62,500 nucleotides of DNA. Origin: Symbiodinium natans (lineage: Eukaryota; Sar; Dinophyceae; Suessiales; Symbiodiniaceae). Below, piece after piece: positions 20,603 through 30,750 of this stretch. Positions within the stretch are counted from its first letter, which is position 1; the number at the start of each line of letters is the position of its first letter. Made by a program: the position numbers and the translations under genes. A model generated the notes under the pieces. It ran no database searches and was not told where the DNA came from. It saw only the letters and a list, made by a program, of their open reading frames with translations. The DNA lies in contig CAJNDS010002709.1 of the NCBI GenBank assembly GCA_905221605.1, positions 42,652 to 105,151 of the forward strand, written 5' to 3'.

Positions 20603-20649
20603 CCTCGGGGCCGGGAGCCCAGCCAGGCGAGTCACGTCGGCTTTGCAGG
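20603..20649 (-). CDS. Short exon island
   Basis: 47 nt between acceptor aacggcag and donor GTAGCT, encoding CKADVTRLAGLPAPR. Confidence 0.4.
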
Positions 20650-20679
20650 CTGCCGTTCCTGAGGGCTTGGGGGGGTTTA

Positions 20680-21067
20680 GGCGGTTTAGGGTTTAGGGTT
20701 TAGGGTTTAGGGTTTAGGGTTTAGGGTTTAGGGTTTAGGGTTTAGGGTTTAGGGTTTAGGGTTTAGGGTTTAGGGTTTAGGGTTTAGGGTTTAGGTTTAG
20801 GGTTTAGGGTTTAGGGTTTAGGGTTTAGGGTTTAGGGTTTAGGGTTTAGGGTTTAGGGTTTAGGGTTTAGGGTTTAGGGTTAGGGTTTAGGGTTTAGGGT
20901 TAGGGTTTAGGGGGTTTAGGGTTTAGGGTTTAGGGTTTAGGTTTAGGGTTTAGGGTTTAGGGTTTAGGGTTTAGGGTTTAGGGTTTAGGGTTTAGGGTTT
21001 AGGGTAGGGTTTAGGGTTTAGGGTGTTAGGGTTTAGGGTTTAGGGTTTAGGGTTTAGGGTTTAGGGT
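20680..21067. repeat. Long TTTAGGG array
   Basis: About 55 units with occasional one-base losses, one of the two longest blocks in the window. Confidence 0.96.
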
Positions 21068-21184
21068 CCCCATCATCCCCCTCTTGCGTCTGACCCCCCC
21101 CCCCCCCCCCCCAGCCCCCCCTTGCAACGCGAAGTCCTGAAACCCGAATTCTGCAAGCCCCCACCCCTACGCTCTAAACCTTGC

Positions 21185-21563
21185 AAACACCAAACCCCTA
21201 AACCCTAAGCCCCAAACCCTAACCCCTAACTCCCAAACCCTAAACCCTAAGCCCCAAACCCTAAAACCCCAAACCCTAAACCCGAAGCCCTAAACCCAAA
21301 CCCTAAGCCCCAAACCCTAAACCCCAAGCCCTAAACCCTAAACCCCAAGCCCTAAACCCTAAACACCAAACCCTAAACCCCAAACCCTAAACCCCAAACC
21401 CTAAACCCCAAACCCCAAACCCAAAACCCCAAAACCCTAAACCCCAAGCCTTAAACCCTAAACCCCAAACCCCAAACCCCAAACCCTAAACCCCAAGCCC
21501 TAAACCCTAAACCCTAAACCCTAAACCCTAAACCCTAAACCCTAAACCCTAAACCCTAAACCA
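21185..21563. repeat. CCCTAAA array with CCCCAAA and CCCCAAG variants
   Basis: Opposite orientation to the array ending at 21067; a C-run at 21093-21112 separates them. Confidence 0.93.
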
Positions 21564-21568
21564 AGCGC

Positions 21569-21664
21569 AACCTTCAGGAACCGCGGGGGATGCCTCCAGC
21601 CGGGCCTGACGTTGCGCGAACTCGGCACACAGCCGGCGCTGGACCTCTCTAGCCGGGGCTTGAG
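21569..21664 (-). CDS. Coiled-coil exon island
   Basis: REVQRRLCAEFAQRQARLEA with heptad-like charge. Strand chosen by codon bias and by agreement with neighbouring islands. Confidence 0.4.
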
Positions 21665-21717
21665 GGCCGAAGGGCTTATGTGTTATATGTGAAGAAGTAG
21701 ATGAGTGAACAAACAAA

Positions 21718-21728
21718 TAAATAAGTAG

Positions 21729-21827
<99 letters not shown>

Positions 21828-21830
21828 AAT
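21718..21830. repeat. TAAA tetranucleotide microsatellite
   Basis: About 27 copies of AAAT/TAAA. Long Leu-Phe-Ile-Tyr frames over it are artefacts. Confidence 0.97.
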
Positions 21831-22004
21831 ATGTATATATGCATACATATATATATATATATCAATTTAAATTTAAATTTAATTTACATTTATATTTCTA
21901 TATATATATATATATACATACGGGGTTTAGGTTTTATTGTTTATGTCCTTTTCGCTTTGGGGGGGGGGGGGGGGGTAGGGCTTTGAGGGTTTTAGGCTTA
22001 TCGG

Positions 22005-22133
22005 GCTTTTTCTTGGGGCATGAGCTCCAAACCGAAGCCATCCCCGTCCGCACTGGGACCGGATCCATAAACCGTCAGGCACTTCATGTTGGTCACCACC
22101 CCATTGCTATCATTACAGTAGCCGGGTTGAGGG
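22005..22133 (-). CDS. Exon island, unrecognised
   Basis: YCNDSNGVVTNMKCLTVYGS then GPSADGDGFGLELMPQEK, good codon bias. Borders not defined. Confidence 0.45.
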
Positions 22134-22345
22134 TTTATAGGGTTTAGGGCTTAGGGTTTAGGGTTTAGGGTTTAGGTTTTAGGGTTTAGGCTTTAGGGTT
22201 TAGGGTTTCAAGCTTTCAGGGCCTTCAAGAAACTCAGGATCCTTTGCAGGGGTTTAGGGTTCAGGGGACAAAGGAGGTCTTCCCGGAAAGGCTCTGAGCC
22301 CCAACCCCCACATCCTGGCCCTCAACCCCTGAAAGCTCTGAACCC

Positions 22346-22498
22346 TACTTGGAGGTTCATGGCACTTATTAACCAATTATAACTGTTACTATAACTGTAC
22401 TTGTAACCATATTAGGGCACTTAAGGGGCCCATAAGTGGAGTAGAAGTACTGTTATCATCGTTATAATTGGTTCACAAGTACTCTGAACCTCCAAGTA
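22346..22498. mobile_element. FB1 foldback element, full copy
   Basis: tacttggaggttcatggcacttatt to gtactctgaacctccaagta, core ccatattagggcacttaagggg. Confidence 0.78.
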
Positions 22499-22889
22499 AC
22501 CCTTTTAAAGCCTAAACCCTGAAACCCCAAAAGCCCCAGTAGCCCTCAGACCGCAAAGGCCCTAAAACCCCAAAAGCCCCAAAAACCCAAAAACCCAAAA
22601 AGCGCTAAAACCGCAAATCCAGCCCCTCAACCCTACCTAAAACCCTACAGCCCCATAAAAGGCCAAACGCTCCAATCTCACCCTGAAGCCCTAGAACCCT
22701 GAAACCCCTAAAGCCCCAAACCCTAAAACCCTAAACTCCAAGCCCTACAGCCCTAAACCCTCTTTGTTTGGAGGGGTTTATGAGGGCACCTAAACCCTTA
22801 AACCCCCTCAAAACCCTCTGAAGCCCCGAAAACCCTAAATCCTAAACCCCAAACCCTGAACCCTAAACCCTAAACCCTAAACCCTACAC

Positions 22890-22985
22890 CCCCTCCCAGG
22901 GCGCCTCCTCAGCCTCCTCGCGCTCAAGCGATGCCTCCTTTGTAGGGCCGAGGCTCCCCCACTGCTCCCCAAGGCTCCATACTAA
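22890..22985 (-). CDS. Charged exon island
   Basis: GEQWGSLGPTKEASLEREEA then EEAPWE. Confidence 0.35.
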
Positions 22986-23079
22986 ACCCTAAACCCTAAA
23001 CCCTGAACCCTCTTCCCCAAACCCTAAACCCTAAACCCTAAACCCCAAACCCTAAACCCTAAACCCTAAACCCTCCCAA

Positions 23080-23150
23080 GGACTCGAGAACTCCTGGAGG
23101 GCCGCGGTGAGGGCGGCGTCGCGCTTCTTGAGCTCAGCCTGGTCGGGGGT
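23080..23150 (-). CDS. Coiled-coil exon island
   Basis: After cccgaccag: AELKKRDAALTAALQEFSSP. Heptad-like; flanked on both sides by arrays. Confidence 0.42.
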
Positions 23151-23344
23151 TCCGGGGGCCATAGGAACCCAAGAAACGCTTAGGGTTTAGGGTTTAGGGT
23201 TTAGGCTTTAGGGTTTAGGGTTTAGGGTTTTGGGTTTTGGGTTTTGGAAGATAAGGGACCGCCAATACAGACCCCTCGAGTGAGGATACCCCTAGTTTCG
23301 GAAACCCCCATTTATGTTACCCAGATCAGGTCTAGGAGCCCCTA

Positions 23345-23641
23345 AACATCTAAGGGTAGTTGCATGGGCCCTGAACATGGCACCTAACCTCCTTCAAAAG
23401 GGTTCTGACCCTAAGCCCTTGGCGATAACTCAAACTCGCACACGCGCACACACACACACACACACACACACCTACTTGTGATGGGGTCGCAAAAACACAA
23501 GAGCCCTAGAGAACTGCTGTTCAAACAAAGGGTTCTGATGTATAGGCCTTGCATTTGTATAGGGTATATAAGTTTCAGGGGTATATCGGGGGCCCCCTGG
23601 CCCCATACTAAGGGACCATGTAACTACCCTTAGGAAACATT
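23345..23641. mobile_element. FB10 foldback element with CA microsatellite
   Basis: taagggtagttgcatgggccc at the left is mirrored by gggaccatgtaactaccctta at the right. (CA)n at 23443-23472. Related copies: 37462-37600, 55180-55300. Confidence 0.55.
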
Positions 23642-24018
23642 TATGGTACCCACAAACAAACCTAAACCTAAGCCCTAAACACTAACCCTAAACCCTCAAG
23701 CCCCTGTAACTTGAAATTATTCCAAAAAATCCAAAACAGAACCCTCGAAACTCCTCGAAACTCCTCGAAACTCCCCGAAACTTCCCCGGACCTGAACCCT
23801 TAATAATTTCAATAAACCCTAAACCCTAAACCCTAAACCCTAGACCCTAAACCCTAAACCCTACCCCCTAAACCCTAAACCTTTGGGTCAGGGCTTTCAG
23901 GTGGTGGGGAGCACTGAGGTGGGCCGAGCTCGCCCGGAGCCCGCCAGGCCCCATCGACCCCAAACCACACAACTCCTCAACAAGAAAACCCTAAAACCCT
24001 AAGGGTCTAGGGTTTAGG

Positions 24019-24201
24019 GTTTAGGGTTTAGGGTTTGGGGTTTGGGGTTTGGGGTTTGGGGTTGGGGTTTGGGGTTTGGGGTTTGGGGTTTGGGGTTTGG
24101 GGTTTGGGGTTTGGGTTTGGGGGTTGGGGTTTGGGGGTTGGGGTTTGGGGTTTGGGGGTTGGGGTTTGGGGGTTGGGGTTTGGGGTTTGGGGTTTGGGGC
24201 T
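24019..24201. repeat. GGGGTTT variant array
   Basis: Begins as GGGTTTA and becomes uniform GGGGTTT with GGGGGTT slips. Confidence 0.93.
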
Positions 24202-24265
24202 AGGGCCTAGAGCCTTCAAGCCTTTAACCACCTACACACCGCCAGAAGGATCCTGCAGCCAAAAG

Positions 24266-24350
24266 CCCTGAACTCCCGCGACGCCTCCAACTCCGCCACG
24301 CGGAGTTTTGCTGCAGCCAGCTCCTTCTCGCGGAGGTCGAGCTCGACCTC
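24266..24350 (-). CDS. Coiled-coil exon island
   Basis: YEVELDLREKELAAAKLRVA then ELEASREF. A clear heptad-like helix with high third-position G+C. Confidence 0.48.
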
Positions 24351-24977
24351 GTATAGGGTTTAGGGTTTAGGGTTTGGTATTTGGGGTTTGGTATTTGGGG
24401 CTGGGGTTTGGGGCTTGGGGTTTGGGGTTTGGGGTTTCGAGTTTTGGGCTTAGGGTATCTCAACAAGCCCGAACAAAGGTCTTTGCTCACTTTTGCTTCT
24501 AGGCTTGCAGCATACAGCTTATTCCACCGAATTAGGTTGGGTTCTCTGTCGGGTTAAGGGGGCACCATCATCGCTTTGCAAAGCACCCGGGGGCCGGTTG
24601 ATACGGTTTAGGGTTTAGGGTTTAGGGTTTAGGGTTTAGGGTTTAGGATTTAGGGTTTAGGGTTTAGGGTTTAGGGAGGCTAGGGCTGACTCCCAAGAAT
24701 CAACACCAAGGCTCTTCTTAGGCAAGACATGGAGTGCTTGTGGCTGACCGAAGAGGGTTTACGGCAGCTTAGAGTTGAGGGTTAAACCCTAAACCCTAAA
24801 CCCTAAACCCTAAACCCTAAACCCTAAACCCTAAACCCTAAACCCTAAACCCTTAGGGGAATGATTTGGCACTGGCACTCTCCGTAAGATGCATGCAAGC
24901 CGCCCGCCGCGGTCATGCCAACTCTCGGAAACCGCAAACAGGCGACGAGAACAAAGCGCCCCTCAAGGCCAACAGGC

Positions 24978-25147
24978 ACTTGGAGGTTCATGGCACTTAT
25001 TAACCCATTATAACTGTACTTATAACTGTACTTATAACTGTACTTATGACTGTACTTTTCACCATATTCGGGCACATAAGGGGCTTGTAAGTGGGTGATA
25101 AGAAGTACAGCTTCTTAATTGGTTAAGAAGTACCGTGAACCTCCAAG
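24978..25147. mobile_element. FB1 foldback element, full copy
   Basis: acttggaggttcatggcactta to agtaccgtgaacctccaag. The inner ataactgtactt unit is repeated four times. Confidence 0.75.
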
Positions 25148-25225
25148 CCAAGGCCAGTCGTCCTCTCATTGGCCAACAGGTGTGGCCTGCGGTGCATATT
25201 GCACTCACACACTCGAAACTAAACC

Positions 25226-25296
25226 TACTTGGAGGTTCATGGTACTTAATAACTAATTGTAACTGTACTTATAACTGTACTTATAACCTCCAAGTA
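25226..25296. mobile_element. FB1 short internal-deletion copy
   Basis: tacttggaggttcatggtactta to ataacctccaagta, only 71 bp, lying 80 bp from a full copy. Confidence 0.65.
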
Positions 25297-25380
25297 GTCA
25301 AATTCATACACCCCTGATTCAGGCACAGCGCGCCAATCAGAAGAAGCATACGGATGGCAACGCAACGAAGGTCTCAGAGG

Positions 25381-26232
25381 TCACGGACAGCAGTCGCAAT
25401 CTGACTTTTTCCAAGCCTCCGGCTCTGGGACATCGATTTTCAGCACCAAGCGGTTTACCACGTGACCATTACAGTGGTACTGAACTTCCGGTGACCTGTG
25501 AACCAAGCCCTTCACAGGGTCTGGATACTTGACCCCCTTGATGAAGAGCACGTCCCCCACGCCGGCAGCGCAGATCTCGGATTTCCTTCGGATGATGCGC
25601 TCATTCCCACCTTTGTTCTCCAGCTCCCAGAAATTCACATTCTCGTCCGGGGTGTAGAGTGTGCCCGCCGCGTTGTATGACACGATTGCGCGACCGCAGT
25701 AGTAGTCACGGTGCCACCGACTACAAGCCTTCTCCCCAATCAGCTCCAACTTCACCACCACGCAGTCACTCCAGGGGCACATCTTTTCGACCACCGCGCC
25801 GAGCTGGCAGATATCGGCGTGGAACGCGTCCTTCACATCTTGGGGCAAGGTCAGCTTTCCGAGGATCTTGTCGGCGACGAAGCGGAGGTTCCCCAAACCC
25901 GCCGGGCCGCGGCTCACTCGCACCACGACCTCGTCTTCGTCGCCCAGGTCGCCCGAGGCGGCCAGGCGATCGACGGCATCTTGGCAGTCGCCCCACCATG
26001 GCCTCCTTTCCATCAGCAGGCCCTGGTGCTGAGTCGATTCCGGGCCAAGCCAATCTCTGACCTCCGCCTGCAGAAGAGGCGCCGGGGGAGTGGACTCCAT
26101 TGGCCGCTTCCTGGATGCAGAAGTCATCGCGTGCATCCACGTGCATCGGCCTCCCAAGACGATCATCGCGGCCACGGTGGACGGAAAGCAACGGAAAGGA
26201 TCAAGGGAGAGGAGCAGGCGAGGCGCAGCCAA
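25381..26232 (-). CDS. DUF1826-domain protein, intronless ORF
   Basis: 283 codons; the real start may be a later Met (23, 33, 36 or 45), since the domain begins after about residue 90. The C-terminal half carries the conserved DUF1826 pattern: CSRWHRDYYCGRAIVSYNAAGT (residues 170-191, shown in part), DENVNF, GVGDVLFIKG, GLVHRSP and NRLVLKIDV. The H174-x-D176 pair and H245 look like a metal-binding set, as in 2-oxoglutarate/Fe(II)-type folds; this is inference. The family function is unknown. It sits in a repeat-free 1.1-kb block, 80 bp from an FB1 copy. Being unspliced among microexon genes, it may be a retrocopy that kept its frame. No spliced-leader relict or poly-A was seen. Confidence 0.85.
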   Translation of the reverse strand: MAAPRLLLSLDPFRCFPSTVAAMIVLGGRCTWMHAMTSASRKRPMESTPPAPLLQAEVRDWLGPESTQHQGLLMERRPWWGDCQDAVDRLAASGDLGDEDEVVVRVSRGPAGLGNLRFVADKILGKLTLPQDVKDAFHADICQLGAVVEKMCPWSDCVVVKLELIGEKACSRWHRDYYCGRAIVSYNAAGTLYTPDENVNFWELENKGGNERIIRRKSEICAAGVGDVLFIKGVKYPDPVKGLVHRSPEVQYHCNGHVVNRLVLKIDVPEPEAWKKSDCDCCP

Positions 26233-26689
26233 ATGCCACAGAATCGTGCACTTCCCACCGCAAGATCGAACAGACCCAGTTAGGGTTCAGAGCGCATCGC
26301 AGCTAGATCCTAGATAGGTTTGTTGGGAGCGGGGTTGAGGCTCGATGGCTATGGGATAGGGGCCTGGGGTTGAGATCTTGGGTCGGCGAGGGTGGGGGCT
26401 GCGGGTGGTGCCATCGCCCCAAGAAAGGCACGCATGCTTCTCACTTCATACAGACGATCCAAACATGCCCTAAAACCTAAACCCTAAACCCTAAACCCTA
26501 AACCCGAAACCCTAAACCCTAGACCCTAAACCCTAAGCCCTAAAACCCTGGAGCTCAAAAACCCCGCCTTGGCTCCCCTAGATCCAGGCGCCTTCAGCAG
26601 GCGGGCAACGTCACCCTGAACCCTCAGCACAAAGCAGGCTTTCGGGCCCCCAACCCTAATAGCCCTAAACCAAACCCTAAACTCCCCAG

Positions 26690-26750
26690 ACGAGCCCACC
26701 TGCGCTTGTTCAGCGCACTTGGCCACGGCGGCTCGCACTCGGCCTCCTGC
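26690..26750 (-). CDS. Short helical exon island
   Basis: GRVRAAVAKCAEQAQ before donor GTGGGC. It abuts an FB1 end at 26751. Confidence 0.4.
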
Positions 26751-27245
26751 TGGAGGTTCAGGGTACTTTTTATAGGGTTTAGGGTTTAGGGTTTAGGGCT
26801 TAGGGTTTAGGGTTTAGGGTTTGGGGTTTAGGGTTTAGGGTTTAGGGTTTAGGGTTTAGGGTTTAGGGTGCAGGGTTTAGGGTTTTAGGGTTTTAGGGTT
26901 TTAGGGTTTTAGGGTTTAGGGTTTAGGGTTTAGGGTTTAGGGTTTAGGGTTTAGGGTTAGGGTTTAGGGTTTAGGGGTTAGGGTTTAGGGTTTAGGGTTT
27001 AGGGTTAGGGTTTAGGTTTAGGGTTTAGGGTTTAGGGTTTAGGGTTTAGGGTTTAGGGTTTAGGGTTTAGGGTTTAGGGTTTAGGGTTTAGGGTTTAGGG
27101 TTTAGGGTTTAGGGTTTAGGGTTTAGGGTGAGTACTTGGCCAGATAGAACTGTACTTATAACCCACTTACAAGCCCTTTAAGTGCCCTGATTATGGTCAG
27201 AAGCACAGCTATAAGTCCAGTTCATAAGTACCATGAGCCTCCTCC
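26751..27245. mobile_element. FB1 element split by a 355-bp TTTAGGG array
   Basis: Left end tggaggttcagggtacttttta (26751-26772), then the array 26774-27129, then the rest of FB1 from gagtacttggccagatagaactgtac to aagtaccatgagcctcc. The array replaces no family sequence; gtactt occurs on both sides of it. Confidence 0.75.
26774..27129. repeat. TTTAGGG array inside FB1
   Basis: About 50 units with a GGGTTTTA patch at 26880-26915. Confidence 0.95.
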
Positions 27246-27447
27246 TGGCGGCTAAGCGGACTGAAGCGGGTTTCGCCGATGGCTTAGCTCGGGCCTTCGA
27301 AGGCCCGTTGTAAGGTTTGGGTAAGAGTAGCCCTAAACCCTAAACCCTAAACCCTAAACCCCAAACCCCAAACCCTAAACCCTAAACCCAAGCCCTAAGC
27401 CCTAAGCCCCTCAACCCATGCATCTCTCAGATGGGTTAGCCAGATGA

Positions 27448-27600
27448 TACGAGGATGGCCCTTAAAACCTTCTGAAACATATTTACGAAATAAGATCCTC
27501 TTAAACTTAAAGGGTCTAGGGTCTAGGGTTTAGGGTTTAGGGTTTAGGGTGTAGGGTTTAGGGCTTAGAGTTTAGGGTTTAAAGGGCCTATCTAGGATTT
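27448..27600. mobile_element. FB9 element split by TTTAGGG units
   Basis: gaggatggcccttaaaaccttctga and gatcctcttaaactta, then a block of GGGTTTA and GGGTCTA (27511-27583), then the family ending aaagggcctatctagg. Confidence 0.55.
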
Positions 27601-27611
27601 GCCCTGTGCAG

Positions 27612-27646
27612 TTCTGCCAGACGAAGACTGTGGCGGTCTCTCGCAG
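27612..27646 (+). CDS. 35-nt microexon candidate
   Basis: Acceptor ttgccctgtgcag and donor GTGGCC bound FCQTKTVAVSR. A next island, 27864-27905 after ccctcaatccag, reads SIWATDASRADG. The two may belong together. Confidence 0.4.
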
Positions 27647-28138
27647 GTGGCCCCAAAAGGCCCCCGTCTTATGAATTATAGCGTGAAAGGGCTAAAACCC
27701 TAAACCAGGCCCTAAACCCTAAACCCTAAACCCTAAACCCTAAACCCTAAACCCTACACCCTAAACCCTAAACCCTAAACCCTAAGCCCCCTGGCAGCGA
27801 CGGCTGCAGCGTGCGTTTTTTGTATTCTGTATTCTGCATTCTCCACTTGCACCCTCAATCCAGATTCGATCTGGGCAACGGATGCCAGTCGGGCTGACGG
27901 GTTGAATTGTTTACGGTTTAGGGTTTAGGGTTTAGGTTTAGGGTTTAGGGTATCGTTCATGGTTGGGATAGCAACAATATGTTACACATGTCTATCCTTA
28001 TTGAGTTTAAGTACCTTTAAATATGTAAAATGCTAGCCCACTATGACAAAGTGAGCAAACATGAGAGACGCAGAGAGACACAGAGAGACACAGGCAGGAG
28101 GAGGAGGGGGGGGAAGGAGAGGGATGTTTCGGGTTTAG

Positions 28139-28262
28139 GGTTTGGGGCTAGGGTTTAGGGTTTAGGGTTTAGTGTTTAGGGTTTAGGGTTTAGGGTTTAG
28201 GGTTTAGGGTTTAGGGTTTAGGGTTTAGGGTTTAGGGTTTAGGGTTTAGGGTTTAGGGTTTA
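28139..28262. repeat. TTTAGGG array next to an FB1 right end
   Basis: The array ends near 28262 and is followed by a remnant of the FB1 right end, aagtacccacgaacctccaag (28290-28311). Confidence 0.85.
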
Positions 28263-28446
28263 GAAGTCGCCTGATAACAGGGGTTAAATAAGTACCCACG
28301 AACCTCCAAGCAGAGTTGGTTGCAAAAGCCTTTAACACTCCAAACTTCCACCAAAGCTGTCGGGTTAGAATTCCGACATTGCAGCATCCCAAACAAGTTT
28401 GGAGTTGTCGGCTCAGGGTTGCACATTTTGTGTTTTTCCGGCCTAG

Positions 28447-28605
28447 AATCCTAGAGTTCCACTGTCCCGAACCTGCTATCGCTCCTGGGACGTTTGGGCT
28501 TGCGAAATCCGTACCTGCCCACGAAATTTGGACGTCGGGGGCTCAGGAAATATGCATAACTCACCTGGTCTCTCACCGTTTGGGGTCTCCGCTGCCATCC
28601 TTTAG
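28447..28605 (+). CDS. Probable terminal exon, unrecognised
   Basis: A strong acceptor (ttttgtgtttttccggcctag) followed by 52 codons in phase 0 (NPRVPLSRTCYRSWDVWACE, IRTCPRNLDVGGSGNMHNSP) and TAG. A second plus frame is open across the same bases, so frame choice rests on the acceptor. Confidence 0.42.
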   Translation, partial: NPRVPLSRTCYRSWDVWACEIRTCPRNLDVGGSGNMHNSPGLSPFGVSAAIL

Positions 28606-28841
28606 AAGCTTGTAGTATGTACAAGGGTTTAGGGTTTAGGGTTTGGGGTTTAGATGTTACCGTACAACTAGCCCGCTGGGCTGCTCCTCCGTTGCTTTGG
28701 ACGTGGAAGCTTCGCTTCCTCAGAGGCCCTAAACCCTAAACCCTAAACCCTAAACCCTAAACCCTAAACCCTAAACCCCGCAACCTGACTTCCCTTGCTC
28801 CTGACACATCGGGCAAGGGGAGAGGCTTTGACCCATTTCTT

Positions 28842-29050
28842 GAGGGGTACAAGGAGGGACCCCCTTACAAGGGAACCCTGAAGCCTATTCCCCCAAAAAG
28901 AAGCCCCAGACAGACCGTTGTGTAGAGAGTCCCTAGATACCTACCTCAGTAGCCCCTAAACAACCCCTAAAGAACCCCTAAGGTCCCTTATCCCTAAACC
29001 CGAAACCCTAAACCCTAAACCCTAAGGTACAAGGGTCCCTCCTTTAGCCC
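28842..29050. mobile_element. FB6 element with CCCTAAA insert
   Basis: ggggtacaaggagggaccccc to gggtccctcctttagcccc, inverted ends. Near the right end ctaaggtcccttat is followed by CCCTAAA units (28992-29025) before gtacaagggtccctcc resumes. Confidence 0.65.
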
Positions 29051-29060
29051 CTAGAGTCAC

Positions 29061-29120
29061 CGTCGGCTGGTTCCACCAGCGGATCTCCCTACACTTGACA
29101 GGACCTGGTTCGTTCGGTTG
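29061..29120 (-). CDS. Exon island, phase 0-0
   Basis: Exactly 60 nt between acceptor ctatctccag and donor GTGACTC, encoding QPNEPGPVKCREIRWWNQPT. Probably part of a multi-exon minus-strand gene with the islands up to 30750. Confidence 0.55.
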
Positions 29121-29129
29121 CTGGAGATA

Positions 29130-29312
29130 GGTTTAGGGTTTAGGGTTTAGGGTTTAGGGTTTAGGGTTTAGGGTTTAGGGTTCAGGGTTTAGGGTCTAGG
29201 GTCTAGGGTCTAGGGTCTAGGGTTTAGGGTTTAGGGTTTAGAGTTTAGGGTTTAGGGTGTTTAGGGTTTTTAGGGTTTTTAGGGTTTAGCGTTTAGGGTT
29301 TAGGGTTTAGGG
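29130..29312. repeat. TTTAGGG array with GGGTCTA patch
   Basis: Four uniform GGGTCTA copies at 29192-29220, and GGGTTTTTA near 29265. Confidence 0.92.
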
Positions 29313-29334
29313 CTTGCAGGTCCCTAGAAGTATA

Positions 29335-29472
29335 GGGCCTGGCATAAGTAGCCAGAGTTCAGTACGTCCGCCACCCGCGAGACAGAGGCTCCATGTAAGC
29401 TCTGCCCAGGGATGGGGTTGTGGTGCAGGGAAGGATCGCCTCGACAAGTGTCCTCCTTGCGGTGTGGTACTC
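29335..29472 (-). CDS. Exon island, unrecognised
   Basis: EDTCRGDPSLHHNPIPGQSL then HGASVSRVADVLNSGYLC, open without borders. Confidence 0.45.
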
Positions 29473-29845
29473 TCGCAAACCCCAAACCCTAAACCCCAAG
29501 CCCCAAACCCTGAACCCTTGAACCCTTGAACCCTTGAACCCTAAAACCCTAAAACCCTAAAACCCTAAAAACCCTAAAACCCAAAAAAGCCTAAAACCCT
29601 AAAACCCTAAAACCCAAACACCCAAAAACCCCAAAACCCAAAAACCCCAAACCCCAAACCCCAAACCCGAAACCCTAAAACCCTAAAACCCTAAAACCCC
29701 AAAACCCCAAAACCCCAAAACCCCAAACCCCAAACCCCTAAACCCTAAACCCTAAACCCTAAACCCCAAACCCTAAACCCCAAAACCCTAAAAACCTAAA
29801 CTCCAAAACCCTAAACCCTAAACCCCACACCCCAAACCCTACACC
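29470..29845. repeat. CCCTAAA-type array, many variants
   Basis: CCCTAAAA, CCCCAAAA and CCCTTGAA variants grouped in local runs. Confidence 0.9.
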
Positions 29846-29915
29846 CGAACCACGCAAAATCCTCGCCGTGCTTGACATTTTGAAAAGGAGCGCGCGAGAG
29901 AGCAAAAGTTGCCCT
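29838..29915 (-). CDS. Exon island
   Basis: RATFALSRAPFQNVKHGEDF then AWFG. The GED with hydrophobic flanks recalls a glycosyltransferase motif, but this alone is weak. The plus strand is also open (PRKILAVLDILKRSARESKS). Confidence 0.35.
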
Positions 29916-30090
29916 TCGTGGTTTGGGGTTTAGGGTTTAGGGTTTAGGGTTCAGGGTTTAGGGTTCAGGGTTCAGGGTTCAGGGTTCAGGGTTTAGGGTT
30001 TAGGGTTTAGGGTTTAGGGTTTAGGGTTTAGGGCTTAGGTTTACGTAAGAGACTCAAAAGGGAATCATATGCCGGGGCCGAGATACTCAC

Positions 30091-30196
30091 CAACATGCAT
30101 CCCTGGGAACCACTACGCATCTCGAGTGAAGAACTGCTCTTCATCGAATACCCCTTTCCAATCAAGTCAGCCCATATGTCATAGAGCCGGTTTACC
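30091..30196 (-). CDS. Exon island whose acceptor is the repeat
   Basis: Encodes VNRLYDIWADLIGKGYSMKS and SSSLEMRSGSQGCML, ending at a strong donor GTGAGT. On the minus strand the bases just before it are telomere-type units ending tttttag, which serve as acceptor. Confidence 0.58.
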
Positions 30197-30221
30197 CTAA
30201 AAACCCTAAACCCTCAACCCC

Positions 30222-30358
30222 TAAACCCCTAAGCCCCTAAACCCCTAAACCCCTAAACCCCTAAACCCATAAACCCCTAAACCCCTAAACCTCTAAACCC
30301 CTAAACCCCTAAACCCCTAAACCCCTAAACCCCTAAACCCCTAAACCCTAAACCCTAA
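30222..30358. repeat. CCCCTAAA eight-base variant array
   Basis: About 16 uniform eight-base units, returning to CCCTAAA at the end. Confidence 0.93.
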
Positions 30359-30369
30359 ACGACACGGAA

Positions 30370-30466
30370 CTGCCAAGACACATGAGCTTCGAGAAGATCC
30401 CTTGGAAAATGACAGCGTCGAGCCATTTGCGCGGAATGAAGCTTCACCCCCCGAGCTCGCAAGTTA
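30370..30466 (-). CDS. Exon island
   Basis: GEASFRANGSTLSFSKGSSR then SSCVLAVPC. The plus strand is also open. Confidence 0.38.
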
Positions 30467-30622
30467 GGGTTTAGGGTTTAGGGTTTAGGGTTCAGGGTTC
30501 AGGGTTCAGGGTTCAGGGTTCGGGCTCAGGCTTCAGGGTTTTTAGGGCCTTCAGGGCCTTCAGGGCCTCCAGGCCTTCAGGGCCTTTAGGGTTTAAGGTG
30601 TAGGGTTCAGGGTTTAGGGTAC

Positions 30623-30750
30623 CATGAGGATGTTGAACAAGAAGGCTCCCCGGGGGATTCGAGCTTGGGCAAGGCCGGGCTGATTGATGCTCCGCATCGT
30701 GGAATACTGGCGCCTCCTGCCGGATGCAGTGTTGTCTTTTTTGGCGAAGA
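30623..30750 (-). CDS. Exon island
   Basis: FFAKKDNTASGRRRQYSTMR, SINQPGLAQARIPRGAFLFN, ILM, then donor GTACCC. Confidence 0.5.

Noticed and set aside
21549-21865. Leu-Phe-Ile-Tyr-rich proteins of 60-100 codons
   Set aside because: Translation of the TAAA microsatellite.
26090-26317. Plus-strand and alternative minus frames over 25.4-26.3 kb
   Set aside because: Shadows of the DUF1826 ORF, which alone shows family motifs.
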